DNA from: Pseudoalteromonas luteoviolacea S2607
GTDB lineage: Bacteria > Pseudomonadota > Gammaproteobacteria > Enterobacterales > Alteromonadaceae
DNA length: 64,000 nt
Assembly (NCBI RefSeq): GCF_001625575.1
Contig: NZ_AUXV01000003.1
Location: 1 to 64,000, forward strand
Direction of reading: 5' to 3'
In this document: positions 32,350 through 42,454 of the stretch, piece after piece
How the letters are laid out: each line of letters begins with the position of its first letter
Position numbering within the stretch: position 1 is the first letter of the stretch
Notes under the pieces: model-generated
The model's input: the letters and a program-made list of their open reading frames with translations, nothing else
Told to the model about the DNA's origin: nothing
Database searches by the model: none
Made by a program: the position numbers and the translations under genes

Positions 32350-35028
32350 CTATTGCCATCTATCAACGCGCTTCATATCTTTGGCAAAAGTGGACGAAAA
32401 TGCCCGCATCTTGGCCTTTAATAATGACTCTCTACCCATAGCATGCCTTGTATAAATCAATTCAGCCGAGCCCACATACTTAATCCATGCCCGGACAAAA
32501 ATTTCGGCATATTCTTTTTTAACACCAATAACGTTCGGCACTGCATGATAGTCTTTTCGAGCCCACCCCAAAAACGCGCCCTCGCGAACAACTAGATATC
32601 TTGGGTTATCGATTGGCGCAAGTACTTCTGCTACCGTATCTGCAAACAACGATGACTCATAAAAAGTGCCCCCCGTTAAAGCAATCATTAAACTACCATC
32701 TGGCAAAGACGCAGTTTTTACGTCTAACGACCTCAATGGGGTAACCAGTTTGTCGGTTTTGGCGAGTGACTCCAGTACCGCTTTTCCGATTTGCGCGAGA
32801 GAACCATCAACAGGCAAATGCAGCAAAGCAACACGAATTGCACTAATTGTACTCGGTAAATTTGCGACAAACACATAGCCTAAACCGGCTGCTACGCACC
32901 AAAGCGCGACTGTCAGCGAACGAAAATTCACTAACATCGAAGCACCCGTAGCCAACACACTGCACGAGCCTAGCACTAATTCCTTAATCAGATACTTGAA
33001 TGTATTTTTCAACTGATATGCTTTAAAACTTTCAAGCTTTGGTGTTACTACCGAGGGCAGTGTTCGACCACTTGTTTCCACTACCAGAGCATCACGCCAT
33101 TTAGACGGCAATGATTCTATACGGTTAAACCGCGAAAGCATTTGCTTGTTATTTGCATAAACTGCATATTTATTTCGCTTGTGGTTGTTTAAATACGTGG
33201 ACAGTTTAGTATTTAGCCTTTCAAATCCGCTCTCTATAGAGTTGCCTTTCTCAGACAAACCAACAAAAGTTAAAAATCGTTTTTGAAGATTGTTAAAATC
33301 AATCAGACCAGAATAGCTCTCTCTATCGACCGCCACTAAATGCCAAACACTACTGACCTTGTCAGTATTTTCTTTGTCAATCCTTATTGCTCTGCCTCGC
33401 ATCTGGTTAGTGAGCATGAAAGACCCAACCGAACTGGCTAAGATTAACGAATTAACTGCGGGGGCATCCCAGCCTTCTCCCAGCAATGCGCGAGTACCAA
33501 CCAGTGTTTTAAGATGGCCACCACACAGTAACTTGGTAAAGAAAGTGGTAAGTTGATTTAGTGGCCCTTTAATTTCATGAAAATCCAACAAATCGTTGAT
33601 CGGTACAGATGACAGCTTACTTGCGTTCTCTTCTAACTCAATTAAGTGCAGTTTACTTTTATGGATAATAGATAATCGACCAGTTAGCAATGCGATGTCT
33701 TCGCTTGCAGGAGAGCTCTGGACCAAACGTTCAAAAATAGGCCAACTACCGAGGTTTACTTTACCTATGTTTCTGTCTGCTGATAGCGCTTCATCTCTGA
33801 TATAGTCGGTTAATATAACTTGTCTTAAATTGCTTGCTCTTTTTTTTAACTCTACTCGGTGAATGTCGAGACAGCCATTAATTTTAGCCACACTTAATGA
33901 CAATGATCTTTCAAGTTTTTTTGAATGCTCTAGCGTGAGCTCTCGTTTATAGAGTAACTCTGCCGCTCTCAACTGCTTTTTCAAATCTACCACGAAAAGG
34001 CTCTGAGTCTCATTCAAATCAAAGGTAGATGAAAACAATATGCCTTCGATTAATTTTTGCCACCAATGCCGACTCAAATGTGGAATGTCTCTATGCTCTA
34101 AGTCTAAGAGCGCAAGGCAAGCCTTGGAAACTTGGATTTGCTTAAATTTTAGAAGTGACAAAATAGCTATTAGCAGGTTTGGGGTTTTTACAATATCTTT
34201 TGCGTACTCCTCTGGTTGCTTCAGCCATTTATGTTCCATGCATAGTTCAAGAAGCGTTTCATCGTTTAATAAGCTGTCACACAACTGTTTAACACGGCCA
34301 TCGAATTCTCGTATCTTTTCCTTTTCGCCTGCGGTCACATCAACTGCCCATACATAGTCTTGGTGTGGGCATAGGGTACGGGCTTTAACTAGTTCAGGAA
34401 CTGAAATCTCTTCGTCGATTGGACCGCAAAGCTGCTCATATTTACTCCATTCATGTCCACTAGCGTCGTAAGGTGGGGTAGCTGTTAGTGACACCAATAT
34501 GATATCTGGAATTGCTTCAAGAACGTTAATCAGTGCTTTCCACCACTCTTGCCTCAAGTGATGTGCTTCATCTAAGATCAGAACTTTAATATTTGAACTT
34601 TTAAGGTGGGCAATAAAATCGTTTAACTCCTTTGTATTGAGACAAGCTGTCTCCGATTCTTCGTTCAAATCATCATCGATGTCATCAACACCCTTCATCT
34701 TTGCATGTAAAGCTTGATAGGTTATGGATGTAAAAACTTTTGGCCAATCTAAATTATTGCTAGTCCACTCCAACTTAAAAGGGTCGTCGCAATCAATAAA
34801 GTCTCTGAGTCTATCTATCCATTGGTCCCGAATAACTCTGGTTGGAGACAATATTAATGCGCGCTGCCCAAGCCTTTTGAAAACTTCTATCCCTAATGTC
34901 GTCTTACCAGCTCCAGGCGCTGCGACTATATGCAGTTTTCTGTCATCTAGGTGCTCGTTTACAGCATTTAGTGCACGCTCCTGATAGGGACGCCAATTAA
35001 ACTTGAAACTTAATTGATTGAAATCCAT
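32350..35028 (-). CDS. SF2 DEAH helicase with predicted C-terminal membrane hairpin
   Basis: An 892-residue superfamily 2 helicase related to type III restriction/Ssl2-like ATPases. Motif Q-like RPYQ (13-16), Walker A PGAGKT (38-43), Walker B DEAH (153-156), motif III TATPP (182-186), a long helical insert (~215-490), then RecA2 with EGWD (518-521) and motif VI QMRGRAIR (542-549). Residues ~681-725 contain two adjacent hydrophobic stretches (LVLGSCSVLATGASMLVNF and LTVALWCVAAGLGYVFVA), which look like a transmembrane hairpin; a ~165-residue C-terminal domain follows. Helicases with membrane segments are rare. No methylase or nuclease gene is adjacent. A solitary antiphage function is plausible but unproven. 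It is transcribed alone. Confidence 0.85.
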   Translation of the reverse strand: MDFNQLSFKFNWRPYQERALNAVNEHLDDRKLHIVAAPGAGKTTLGIEVFKRLGQRALILSPTRVIRDQWIDRLRDFIDCDDPFKLEWTSNNLDWPKVFTSITYQALHAKMKGVDDIDDDLNEESETACLNTKELNDFIAHLKSSNIKVLILDEAHHLRQEWWKALINVLEAIPDIILVSLTATPPYDASGHEWSKYEQLCGPIDEEISVPELVKARTLCPHQDYVWAVDVTAGEKEKIREFDGRVKQLCDSLLNDETLLELCMEHKWLKQPEEYAKDIVKTPNLLIAILSLLKFKQIQVSKACLALLDLEHRDIPHLSRHWWQKLIEGILFSSTFDLNETQSLFVVDLKKQLRAAELLYKRELTLEHSKKLERSLSLSVAKINGCLDIHRVELKKRASNLRQVILTDYIRDEALSADRNIGKVNLGSWPIFERLVQSSPASEDIALLTGRLSIIHKSKLHLIELEENASKLSSVPINDLLDFHEIKGPLNQLTTFFTKLLCGGHLKTLVGTRALLGEGWDAPAVNSLILASSVGSFMLTNQMRGRAIRIDKENTDKVSSVWHLVAVDRESYSGLIDFNNLQKRFLTFVGLSEKGNSIESGFERLNTKLSTYLNNHKRNKYAVYANNKQMLSRFNRIESLPSKWRDALVVETSGRTLPSVVTPKLESFKAYQLKNTFKYLIKELVLGSCSVLATGASMLVNFRSLTVALWCVAAGLGYVFVANLPSTISAIRVALLHLPVDGSLAQIGKAVLESLAKTDKLVTPLRSLDVKTASLPDGSLMIALTGGTFYESSLFADTVAEVLAPIDNPRYLVVREGAFLGWARKDYHAVPNVIGVKKEYAEIFVRAWIKYVGSAELIYTRHAMGRESLLKAKMRAFSSTFAKDMKRVDRWQ

Positions 35029-35148
35029 ATAAAATACAATACCTTTACCACGTTACAACAATGGTAAATGCTTCTGTCGTTCATTCCAACAACTGTATTC
35101 GCTATTTTATGTCGGGCTATCATGCCAATAGCAAATAATGCCTTGTTA

Positions 35149-35196
35149 GATAAATAAAAGGGGGCAATGAAACCACATTGCCCCCTTTTATTTATC
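35149..35196 (-). terminator. Very strong terminator downstream of the exonuclease gene
   Basis: Perfect 21-bp inverted repeat (35149-35169 with 35176-35196) around a 6-nt AAACCA loop, GC-rich at the loop end (GGGGGCAATG) and AT-rich at the base, giving T-runs on both strands. It insulates the nuclease gene from the helicase gene on the same strand. Confidence 0.9.
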
Positions 35197-35229
35197 ATTA
35201 AGCCCTGTCTATTGCTTTATTTAAATCGA

Positions 35230-37827
35230 TTATTTAGAAATACGATAACTTAAAGTCACATTCTGATAGGGTAAAAAGCCTCTGATCCCAACATGCCAAA
35301 CCCCTGGCTTTGCATTTTCAATGTTACAGGTTTCGCGGCTTCCCCATTTATACGGTCTGCAATCGAACCTAAAGAATCGCGGTTTTTTGTTGTTTCTTAA
35401 GTACAGATCGGCTTCACCCATACCATCTATCGAGACTTCTAAGTTAGAGTAACCTTCCGGTACCTCAAACGAGAACCTTTGCCACCAAAACCATCCAAAT
35501 AAACCTTCTACTTTACCTTCAATGGTAGGAAATGGATTTTCGGTCTGAAGCTCAATAACTATCGGGTCGTGATCTGAAGAGCGATAGCTGTGCTGCGCAT
35601 ATAACGACTGAATGTGTTTATCAGATTTGTACTCAACATTGTAGTCAAGTGCGACAGGCTCATCGGCATTGATATGCCAATTGGATACGGCAACGACTTT
35701 ATCCGCCATAGAACTGCTTGCGAACGCATGATCTAAACTGCCAAGGCGGCCCTTAAACACATAAGAGTAACCAAGGCTATCACTCGTTAAGCGTGAGCTT
35801 AGGTTCTCATAGCCCAAATTTACCATTTCAGTAATAGGGTCTTCCATCGCATAGGCGTTAAAGTCACCTAACACAATGGTATCTTCGTCAATAACATCTG
35901 TTGGATTGGTTGCTATCCAGCGGTTGAATTCGTTTACCGCATTAACCCTTGTTTGATTCCAGCAACCTTGTCCATCATTTTGATCCTGATCCAGTCCTTC
36001 AGCTCTACTACAACTTCCTTTGGAGCGTAAATGATTCACAGCTACATTGAATACATCCCCTGTGGCTAAGTCTTCAAAGCTTTGAACTACTGGTGGGCGA
36101 TTTCCATAATCAAATGGAACTGCGTCGGTGTAAGCCGCTTGGCCTACTTCTTTGACTTTGTTAGAACGATAGACAATGGCAGACATAATCGCGTCTGTGC
36201 CTATCTTTTCTACATTAAATTTTACGTACGTGTAGTCATTGTTTGGGTCGTTCTCTGATAGTGTTCTGGTAAGTTCTCCAAGCGCGCTTAAATCACCAAA
36301 GCCATCGTTTTCCATTTCAAGAATACCGACAACGTCAGCATCTAAGTTTATCATTGCATTGACGAGTTTCGCTTTTTGACGCTCGTACTCTATTGCTGAA
36401 TCGGCACCGCGTTCCGTCGGAAATCCACCACCTAAGCCATCGCCATTAAAGAAGTTGAGTACGTTGACACTTGCAATACGTAAGTTGCCATCTGCTGCTA
36501 AAACAGGCTGTTCCGGTCTGTTATTTGTGCTAATAAACTGTGGTGAGCTAACTGGGTGAACACGGTATTGCCCGTAGCTGTATCCAATAACACCTTCAAT
36601 ATTTGTTACTTTATCTCCGAGTCTAACTGTATTGTAAGCGTCTAGTTCAGGAGTAGGGTAGGGAATTACCTCTGGGTTTTGTAATGTAGAACCATCATCT
36701 AGTGTAATTTCTTTGAGTTTATTTTCAGCCTCGATACGGTTTGCGACCTCGCCCGGCGCTCCGACTTGGGTTCCCTGATACAGTCGCTCGGTACCTAGCT
36801 TTATTTCGCCATAGCGTTTTAGGCCATAAGTATCATTCACGACCATATCATTGGTGATATTGACAAGCATGCCTTCATACGGTTCTAATCCATCAGTTGA
36901 AGGGAGAGTGACGTTCGAGCTAACCACAGGTGCACTGCCACATAACGCAATACCTGTGACATTATTGAGTTGAGTTTGTCCATAAACTTCCTTAACCGTA
37001 CCCGCTACTTTTACTACATCGCCAACATTTACGGATTCAGCCGAATAATTTACAAAAACCCCCTCAGAGGTCAATGCGTTGTCATCTTGATCATTAACTT
37101 CTTCTTGCAGGAAAAAGCCTTTTAGCTGATTGTCCTGTTGCAAAGATGCAGTAACTACACCTTGCACCTGAACCATCTCATCTATGATTGGACTTGAATC
37201 AAATTCACCCTGTATATCATGAATAAATACATTCTGTTCGTTACAAACAATTGTTGGAGGCTCTACAGGTCCGCTAGAATTGTGTTCACCAACGTTAGAA
37301 AAGTCATCCTTATCTAGTGCAATCCACTGCACTGAAGGAATGAATTCGTCACCAGGGTTGTTATCACCTACCGCAACCGTACTGGCTCGAACCAAACTCT
37401 TGTCTTTTGTAGATACACCTTGATCTGACCAAGCAGAACCTGGGTCTACACCCACTTGGCCGAGACTGTCTATTACAACGCCGTTATGTTCTAAGGTGAT
37501 TGCATCATCACCATTGTACCAACTGCCATCTTTTTGTTGTTGTGCTTTTAATCTCAATGCATCAGTTGCCCTTGCATGAGCGATGACGTAAGTAGCTTTT
37601 GGTTCAATGCTACCTTCTAAAGTAATTGTATTTCCCGCCGTACTTTTACCGTTAAAGTAAAACTTTAACGCATATTCACTTAAATCAATTGCACTGTCGG
37701 ATGTGTTGTAAATTTCTATCGCTTTGTTGTAACTACTTCCTTCAACATATTCTGACACTATAAGTGACGCTTCTGCCGGTGCCATCATGCTCGCAATGGC
37801 CGAAGCCAAAAGTGTTTTTTTTAACAT
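35230..37827 (-). CDS. Secreted ExeM/NucH-type extracellular nuclease
   Basis: An 865-residue secreted nuclease. Signal peptide ends ...APAEA (~20). Order of parts: lamin-tail domain (~20-180), OB-fold-like YhcR/ExeM N-terminal part (~195-430), and endonuclease/exonuclease/phosphatase domain (~445-775). The last carries the DNase I-like residues: SVNVLNFF, ILEMEND with catalytic glutamate, VNHLRSKG, LGDFNAYAMEDP, GSLDHAFAS and SDHDPIV. The C-terminal ~90 residues form a pre-peptidase C-terminal (PPC) beta domain rather than the membrane sorting tail many ExeM proteins have. It probably degrades extracellular DNA for nutrients or biofilm turnover. Confidence 0.92.
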   Translation of the reverse strand: MLKKTLLASAIASMMAPAEASLIVSEYVEGSSYNKAIEIYNTSDSAIDLSEYALKFYFNGKSTAGNTITLEGSIEPKATYVIAHARATDALRLKAQQQKDGSWYNGDDAITLEHNGVVIDSLGQVGVDPGSAWSDQGVSTKDKSLVRASTVAVGDNNPGDEFIPSVQWIALDKDDFSNVGEHNSSGPVEPPTIVCNEQNVFIHDIQGEFDSSPIIDEMVQVQGVVTASLQQDNQLKGFFLQEEVNDQDDNALTSEGVFVNYSAESVNVGDVVKVAGTVKEVYGQTQLNNVTGIALCGSAPVVSSNVTLPSTDGLEPYEGMLVNITNDMVVNDTYGLKRYGEIKLGTERLYQGTQVGAPGEVANRIEAENKLKEITLDDGSTLQNPEVIPYPTPELDAYNTVRLGDKVTNIEGVIGYSYGQYRVHPVSSPQFISTNNRPEQPVLAADGNLRIASVNVLNFFNGDGLGGGFPTERGADSAIEYERQKAKLVNAMINLDADVVGILEMENDGFGDLSALGELTRTLSENDPNNDYTYVKFNVEKIGTDAIMSAIVYRSNKVKEVGQAAYTDAVPFDYGNRPPVVQSFEDLATGDVFNVAVNHLRSKGSCSRAEGLDQDQNDGQGCWNQTRVNAVNEFNRWIATNPTDVIDEDTIVLGDFNAYAMEDPITEMVNLGYENLSSRLTSDSLGYSYVFKGRLGSLDHAFASSSMADKVVAVSNWHINADEPVALDYNVEYKSDKHIQSLYAQHSYRSSDHDPIVIELQTENPFPTIEGKVEGLFGWFWWQRFSFEVPEGYSNLEVSIDGMGEADLYLRNNKKPRFFRFDCRPYKWGSRETCNIENAKPGVWHVGIRGFLPYQNVTLSYRISK

Positions 37828-38265
37828 AGTTATTTTTCCATTTGCTTAAGTTAGGCATAAATAAATTAATTTCCAAACACGACACTCTATATGAAAAATA
37901 TTTCATTTGTAATATTTTTGTACATTTTTTGATAACTTAGAGCACGCTTTTAAAGTTAAAAATCTTCAGCTTGAAAGGTTAAGTAACCACTAAGATTGGC
38001 AAGTTTTAGGAGGTAGCATTTAGAACCTTTCATATTTAATCAACAATAACATGGAGTTGTAATTACAATTTGTTATTAGGCCGCAGCGAACAGCCATTTT
38101 AAAGTAATATGTTATAACAACCTATTCCAACACATGTGTGTATATTTTTTGACCGAACCTTTCTTCTACGTTAGTGTTTTAAAGTCAAACCAATTGACTA
38201 ATTATGAAGCGGGTTTGACAACACAACAACATGTAAAACTTATACAGCATTAAAAGGAAAAATTA
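37828..38265. other. Divergent intergenic region, nuclease / beta-helix protein
   Basis: About 440 bp of AT-rich sequence with no credible gene. ATGAAA-AATA-TTTCAT (37891-37906) is a short inverted repeat 64 bp upstream of the nuclease start, and GGTTAAGTAACC lies at 37977-37988. TTGACA at 38215-38220 may be a -35 element for the downstream gene, with TTATAC 19 nt later as an imperfectly spaced -10. Confidence 0.35.
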
Positions 38266-39243
38266 ATGAATCCGATACGACTAGCTCAGCTTGGTGTGGT
38301 TGCCACCTGTTTTTACAGCACAGTATCAGTCGCACACACCGATGACGTTCAGCTTACTCATCACCGGCCAATAAAGCAGATTACCAAAGAGATTAAATGC
38401 ACAAATAATCCACAAGCGCTAAGCAACGCGCTCGAAAAAGCGTATCAGTCGCAAAATATACGATTTGTGATTTCAGGTGAGTGCCGTGGACCTATCAAAA
38501 TTCAAAGATCTGGTATTGAAATTGTAAACGACAGTGGCATGTCTGGCTCCCTGCGAGTCCGCGCTAGAGACAAAGGGGTGGGCAGTGCGATTCTCATAGA
38601 ATCTAGCTCTGTAAAGCTGGACAACTTTAATATCGATGTGCCAAATGGTGTGGTAGCTGTTGAAGCAAAAGCAAATGCAACGCTGACGCTAAACCATATA
38701 ACAACCAATGCGAAGGCCGCTGAGCAAACCCCATTTTATCAGTTTGTGATCAAAGACAATAGTACAGCCTACCTATCTGAGCTTTCTGGTAACACAGTCG
38801 GCATATACAACAGTTCATATGCAAACTTTATTGAAGACTGCGACCAAATAAAAGTAGATGTTTATGACACCTCTGCGGGATACTCAAAAAGTGAAAATCA
38901 CTTTCGCTCAGTGCAAGTAGCAGGAAATGGTTATTTTTTAGCTGATGATGAGAGCCACATTAACTTGCTCATGGTTTGGAGTAAAGGCGCCGCTGAAATC
39001 AATAATGAGAGTAGTGTTGGAGCACTTCAAATGGGAGGCCAAAGCCTCTTTGCAGCATATAAAAACTCAACAATTTCTGGCCCTTATAGCTTATGGGGCA
39101 ACATTGTTTTCGAGCTTGAACACTCAAAGGCCTACAACTGGAAAGCGGTTACCAAACCAAATTCTATTATTGCTGGGCATAACGCGACGGTAAATGGTAT
39201 TTTTTATCCAGATTGGCAGTGGACAGGGCAAGATAGCAAATAA
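38266..39243 (+). CDS. Secreted beta-helix-like protein of unknown function
   Basis: A 325-residue protein with a signal peptide (...VSVAHT, ~24). From ~55 on, short strands recur at a spacing of roughly 20-25 residues with Asn/Ser/Gly turns (VELEA-type, LDNFNIDV, LTLNHITT, AYLSELSG, GALQMGGQ). This resembles a right-handed parallel beta-helix such as polysaccharide lyases and adhesins, without a recognisable catalytic motif. The early segment with FVISGECRGPIKIQ may be the first coil. AAAAGGA precedes the start; it is a single gene with its own terminator. Binding to or modifying a polysaccharide is a guess. Confidence 0.6.
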   Translation: MNPIRLAQLGVVATCFYSTVSVAHTDDVQLTHHRPIKQITKEIKCTNNPQALSNALEKAYQSQNIRFVISGECRGPIKIQRSGIEIVNDSGMSGSLRVRARDKGVGSAILIESSSVKLDNFNIDVPNGVVAVEAKANATLTLNHITTNAKAAEQTPFYQFVIKDNSTAYLSELSGNTVGIYNSSYANFIEDCDQIKVDVYDTSAGYSKSENHFRSVQVAGNGYFLADDESHINLLMVWSKGAAEINNESSVGALQMGGQSLFAAYKNSTISGPYSLWGNIVFELEHSKAYNWKAVTKPNSIIAGHNATVNGIFYPDWQWTGQDSK

Positions 39244-39254
39244 CGACTGTTTAT

Positions 39255-39283
39255 GTATAAGCGCCTCTCGGCGCTTTTTATAC
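39255..39283. terminator. Terminator of the beta-helix protein gene
   Basis: GTATAAGCGCC and GGCGCTTTTTATAC pair around TCTC, with a T-run inside the right arm. It starts 12 bp after the stop and can also act on the opposing DUF1826 gene. Confidence 0.85.
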
Positions 39284-39284
39284 G

Positions 39285-39941
39285 CTAACTGAGGTAATCA
39301 ATATAAATACAGATCTTCGCACATTGTGCACTAAAAGAGGGAGATGCCGTGATGACCGCATTATGCTCTTGCTCTAACCAGTCTTTACCTTTAAACAATG
39401 CTATATCACCATCACATAAAGAGTTAACATCACTGCTTTTTGGCTGAATAATAGTTGGAGAAATTTGGTTTTTCTCTAGTGGTGCATATTTAATAAACTG
39501 TTTTTCTACCCATCGCTCACCACTACCGCCCAATGTTGATACCATTTTAACAACCCCATTTTGCTCATGAAACGCAGGGCTTAGACCTTGTATGCATGGT
39601 AATATCCTTAGGCCTATTTCCTTTGGTTCCAATAGTGCCTCAAACATTTCACACATTAACGCGATATGTTGATAGATTAAATCGCCATGAGTCGTGGTCT
39701 TAAAAAGCAATTCAACTTCTTTTAACAGCTCTTCACTGATTGTACCTTGATATTGAAACCCTTCATAATTTGCCTTTTTAACATAACTCTGGGCAGCTTG
39801 AGTCAGAGCCCAAGAAGAAGAGGAACAATAACACGCAAGCGACGTATCTATGTCATATATATTTGAAAGTACGCCTGCTACTTCGTCGATAAGATATTTA
39901 GGGCCATTTACCACTTCTGTGGCCTGTGCTGTGTCGAGCAT
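39285..39941 (-). CDS. DUF1826 family protein
   Basis: A 218-residue cytosolic protein I place, from memory of the pattern, in DUF1826: AFHEQNGVVKMVSTLGGSGERWV mid-protein (LVCTYxGPGTxWL-like block) and the final HNAVITASPSFSAQCAKICIYIDYL (HRSP-like block). In other proteobacteria such genes sit near COG0523 zinc GTPases and Zur-controlled genes, suggesting a part in zinc limitation. Here it stands alone, with a perfect 16-bp palindrome 22 bp upstream that could be a Zur-type operator. No catalytic residues are assigned. Confidence 0.65.
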   Translation of the reverse strand: MLDTAQATEVVNGPKYLIDEVAGVLSNIYDIDTSLACYCSSSSWALTQAAQSYVKKANYEGFQYQGTISEELLKEVELLFKTTTHGDLIYQHIALMCEMFEALLEPKEIGLRILPCIQGLSPAFHEQNGVVKMVSTLGGSGERWVEKQFIKYAPLEKNQISPTIIQPKSSDVNSLCDGDIALFKGKDWLEQEHNAVITASPSFSAQCAKICIYIDYLS

Positions 39942-39962
39942 ATAAAATTAATTGTTATGTGA

Positions 39963-39978
39963 TAATGTTGCAACATTA
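39963..39978. promoter_or_regulatory. Perfect 16-bp palindrome upstream of the DUF1826 gene
   Basis: TAATGTTGCAACATTA, 22 bp from the start codon, is fully self-complementary. It shares ATGTT...AACAT arms with gammaproteobacterial Zur boxes, but the centre differs from the usual ATA-TAT core, so the regulator is uncertain. Confidence 0.5.
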
Positions 39979-40174
39979 GCATTTAATGACGCGCTAATAA
40001 AGATAGCAAGTTAAATTAATTACGAATAGGAATTAATATCATCAAGAAAGGTAACAAATGTCGCCAAAATTAGCTTGGCAGACTTAAAATCTGCCAAGCC
40101 AGTATTGATGTGTCTATCAGACCAAAACGCTTATAACACGTACACGCAAGAAGAGTGCACAATGGATAATTAAA

Positions 40175-42163
40175 TTAATCAATTTTAAAGTTGTCCATGG
40201 TCCGCTGCAGCGTATCACTGTTCAATTTCATGTCAGCAAACAGTTTCTTCAATGCAATAGACGTTTCGAGCTCATCATTAGCAGCTTCCAAAACTGCGGT
40301 GGTGCTGGTGGATATATCTTGCGCTACGGTAGATTGCTGCTGCGCAGCGGTCGCAACCGAGGTGGTAAGTTGTTCAACATGTGTACTGTGTTGGCTTACC
40401 TGCATCGAAACGCCTCGAGTTTCTTCAACTTCTTTCATTATTTCACCAGCAAGCTCGGTATTATCTTTAATCGCATTTACAACGCTTTGACTGATATCGT
40501 TGAGGTCGCTGAGTAACGACGAAATCTGCTCCGAGGATTCTTTACTATTATTTGCAAGCCCTCGAACCTCGTCAGCTACAACGGCAAAACCACGCCCATG
40601 TTCACCAGCCCTTGCAGCTTCGATTGCAGCATTCAATGCGAGTAAATTTGTCTGATCAGCAACACTGCGAATTGAGTCCAAAATGGTGTTAATTTCACCC
40701 ACTTGTTTTTCCATATTCGCGGCCAGCTCATTTACATTGTCCATGCTATCAGACAGCGTATTCATTGCGTCTAAGTTTCTTTGATTGTCTTCTAGAAGCT
40801 TTTTAGACTCATTATTTAATTGATCACTCGCATTGAGGGTATCAGATGCTGAGCGAGCAATTTCCTCACTCGTGGCAGCCATTTCTTCTATCGCGGCTGC
40901 AATACTTGACGCCATGCTTTGCGTACGTTGAGCATCTTCATTCACATGACTCGCAGCCTTATCCATCTCTTCACCTAATTGGGTCCCTACATTTATGGAT
41001 TTAGACAAACCAAGTAACAAATCCTTAAATGCGAATACAGTATTATGGATAGATTCTGATATTTGACCTAGCTCATCACTGGTTTTCAATCGAACATCTA
41101 GGGTTAAATCACCTTCTTTAGCCACCTTTTCCAAAATACCGGTTAAATGGTTCAATTCATGTTTCAATGATGTGACTAAATGTAGGTTAATCATGATGAT
41201 GACAGTCATCGCAATGATAAATGCCACAATAATAAATAGGCTTTGCTCGGTCAGCTCGCCTTTAACAGCAGCGCTATGCGCCACAGTCAACGCCCACTGG
41301 TTTTCGAGCACTTTTTTCACCGCCACAATTTGCTGTGTTGCTTTTGGAAACCATTGCGTACTAGGAAGTAGCGAGTCAAAATTAGGGTTATCTTCTTTTA
41401 TTAGGTAGTTAATGACGCTATCGAGTTCCTTTGCGCGGCTGTCAGACATTGCTTCTTTGTATAAGCGTAATTGTTCTCCCTCTAATGCAGCTTCTAGTTG
41501 TTCCTTCAAAATTCCTAGCTGTGTTTGAAAGTAAGTCAGCTCTCCACGTACCTGAGAGTTAATCGTTTTTTTAGCAAGCACACCATTTATCTTTCCTCTA
41601 AGCTGCCCTTTGCGCTCTTTGCTCTTTGCGAGTAAAAATGCCAGTGACAATTTTGAGGCTAAGTCCCGATTGCTGATATATGCCTGCATTCTCGTTGCGG
41701 TATCAATTGCAACCTGATTTAAATGACTGTAGTACTTAAATGCGTTTTTTCCGTTTTGCCTATCAACTTCACGTCTAATTGCAGCTTTCTGGCTCAGCTC
41801 GTTAAAAAGAAAAGGAAGCCACTTTTCAACCTTTTCATCATCTGGAAACTGTTCTTGAACCATACCTCTTACAACTCTTTCAGACATATCTGCTTTAATC
41901 CTTTGCGCATCTACTAATTGCTTTTTTTGAGGGGAGAGGCTTCCGAGATAACCTGCTGTTAGTCCTCGTTCGACAGCATGATGATGGGCTACTTTTTCTA
42001 TCGCATCTAATAATTTAATATACTCGATGTCTTGGTTAGTAGATGAAAAATCTTGCCAATACTGAGTCGCCACTTTAGCAAGCAGAATAAAAATAAAAGC
42101 GATAAGGGCAAGAGAGCTAATAATTGTAAGCTGCAAGATTGATAAGCGCTTAAGAAAGTGCAT
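40175..42163 (-). CDS. Methyl-accepting chemotaxis protein with NIT sensor domain
   Basis: A 662-residue chemoreceptor. Membrane segment 1 (~12-30), a periplasmic helical NIT domain (~45-290) with the family phrase [11 protein letters not shown], membrane segment 2 (~309-331), HAMP (~332-385) and the signalling domain (~400-660) with the hairpin tip [20 protein letters not shown], shown here in part as [22 protein letters not shown] domains sense nitrate or nitrite in characterised cases, so this receptor may steer swimming towards or from nitrogen oxyanions. GGAG precedes the start. It is a single gene; the C-terminus lacks a CheR-binding pentapeptide. Confidence 0.92.
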   Translation of the reverse strand: MHFLKRLSILQLTIISSLALIAFIFILLAKVATQYWQDFSSTNQDIEYIKLLDAIEKVAHHHAVERGLTAGYLGSLSPQKKQLVDAQRIKADMSERVVRGMVQEQFPDDEKVEKWLPFLFNELSQKAAIRREVDRQNGKNAFKYYSHLNQVAIDTATRMQAYISNRDLASKLSLAFLLAKSKERKGQLRGKINGVLAKKTINSQVRGELTYFQTQLGILKEQLEAALEGEQLRLYKEAMSDSRAKELDSVINYLIKEDNPNFDSLLPSTQWFPKATQQIVAVKKVLENQWALTVAHSAAVKGELTEQSLFIIVAFIIAMTVIIMINLHLVTSLKHELNHLTGILEKVAKEGDLTLDVRLKTSDELGQISESIHNTVFAFKDLLLGLSKSINVGTQLGEEMDKAASHVNEDAQRTQSMASSIAAAIEEMAATSEEIARSASDTLNASDQLNNESKKLLEDNQRNLDAMNTLSDSMDNVNELAANMEKQVGEINTILDSIRSVADQTNLLALNAAIEAARAGEHGRGFAVVADEVRGLANNSKESSEQISSLLSDLNDISQSVVNAIKDNTELAGEIMKEVEETRGVSMQVSQHSTHVEQLTTSVATAAQQQSTVAQDISTSTTAVLEAANDELETSIALKKLFADMKLNSDTLQRTMDNFKID

Positions 42164-42363
42164 TTATTTCTCCGAGGCGTTAACCAATGCACATAAGTAC
42201 AGCAATGTGCTGATAATTTTTCCTTAAATATAAGATAGTCAAAAATCGCTAACCTATATAATTTTCATTACAAATTTCGCCGTTCCACACCCATCATTAG
42301 AAATGTTAACACTATGTAATAATATGTAATAGCAACGCAATATGCTTTCGCTACACTCCCATG

Positions 42364-42432
42364 TGCAACATTTAATTAACTTATGTTTTCAACGAGTGTT
42401 GCAAAAGCTCGCCTCCTATTAGAGGCATTTTT
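42364..42432 (+). promoter_or_regulatory. Structured leader with terminator-like hairpin upstream of the vWA gene
   Basis: TGCAACA (42364-42370) pairs with TGTTGCA (42397-42403); next comes GCCTC/GAGGC (42411-42415 with 42422-42426) followed by a run of six T. The vWA start is 22 bp further on. It may be an attenuator, or simply the end of an upstream short transcript. Confidence 0.3.
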
Positions 42433-42454
42433 TATATGAACAAGGAGTTTCATT

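Noticed and set aside
32175..32441. 88-codon open frame between the peroxidase and helicase genes
   Set aside because: It overlaps the helicase end on the opposite strand, lacks a ribosome site and has no protein-like pattern.
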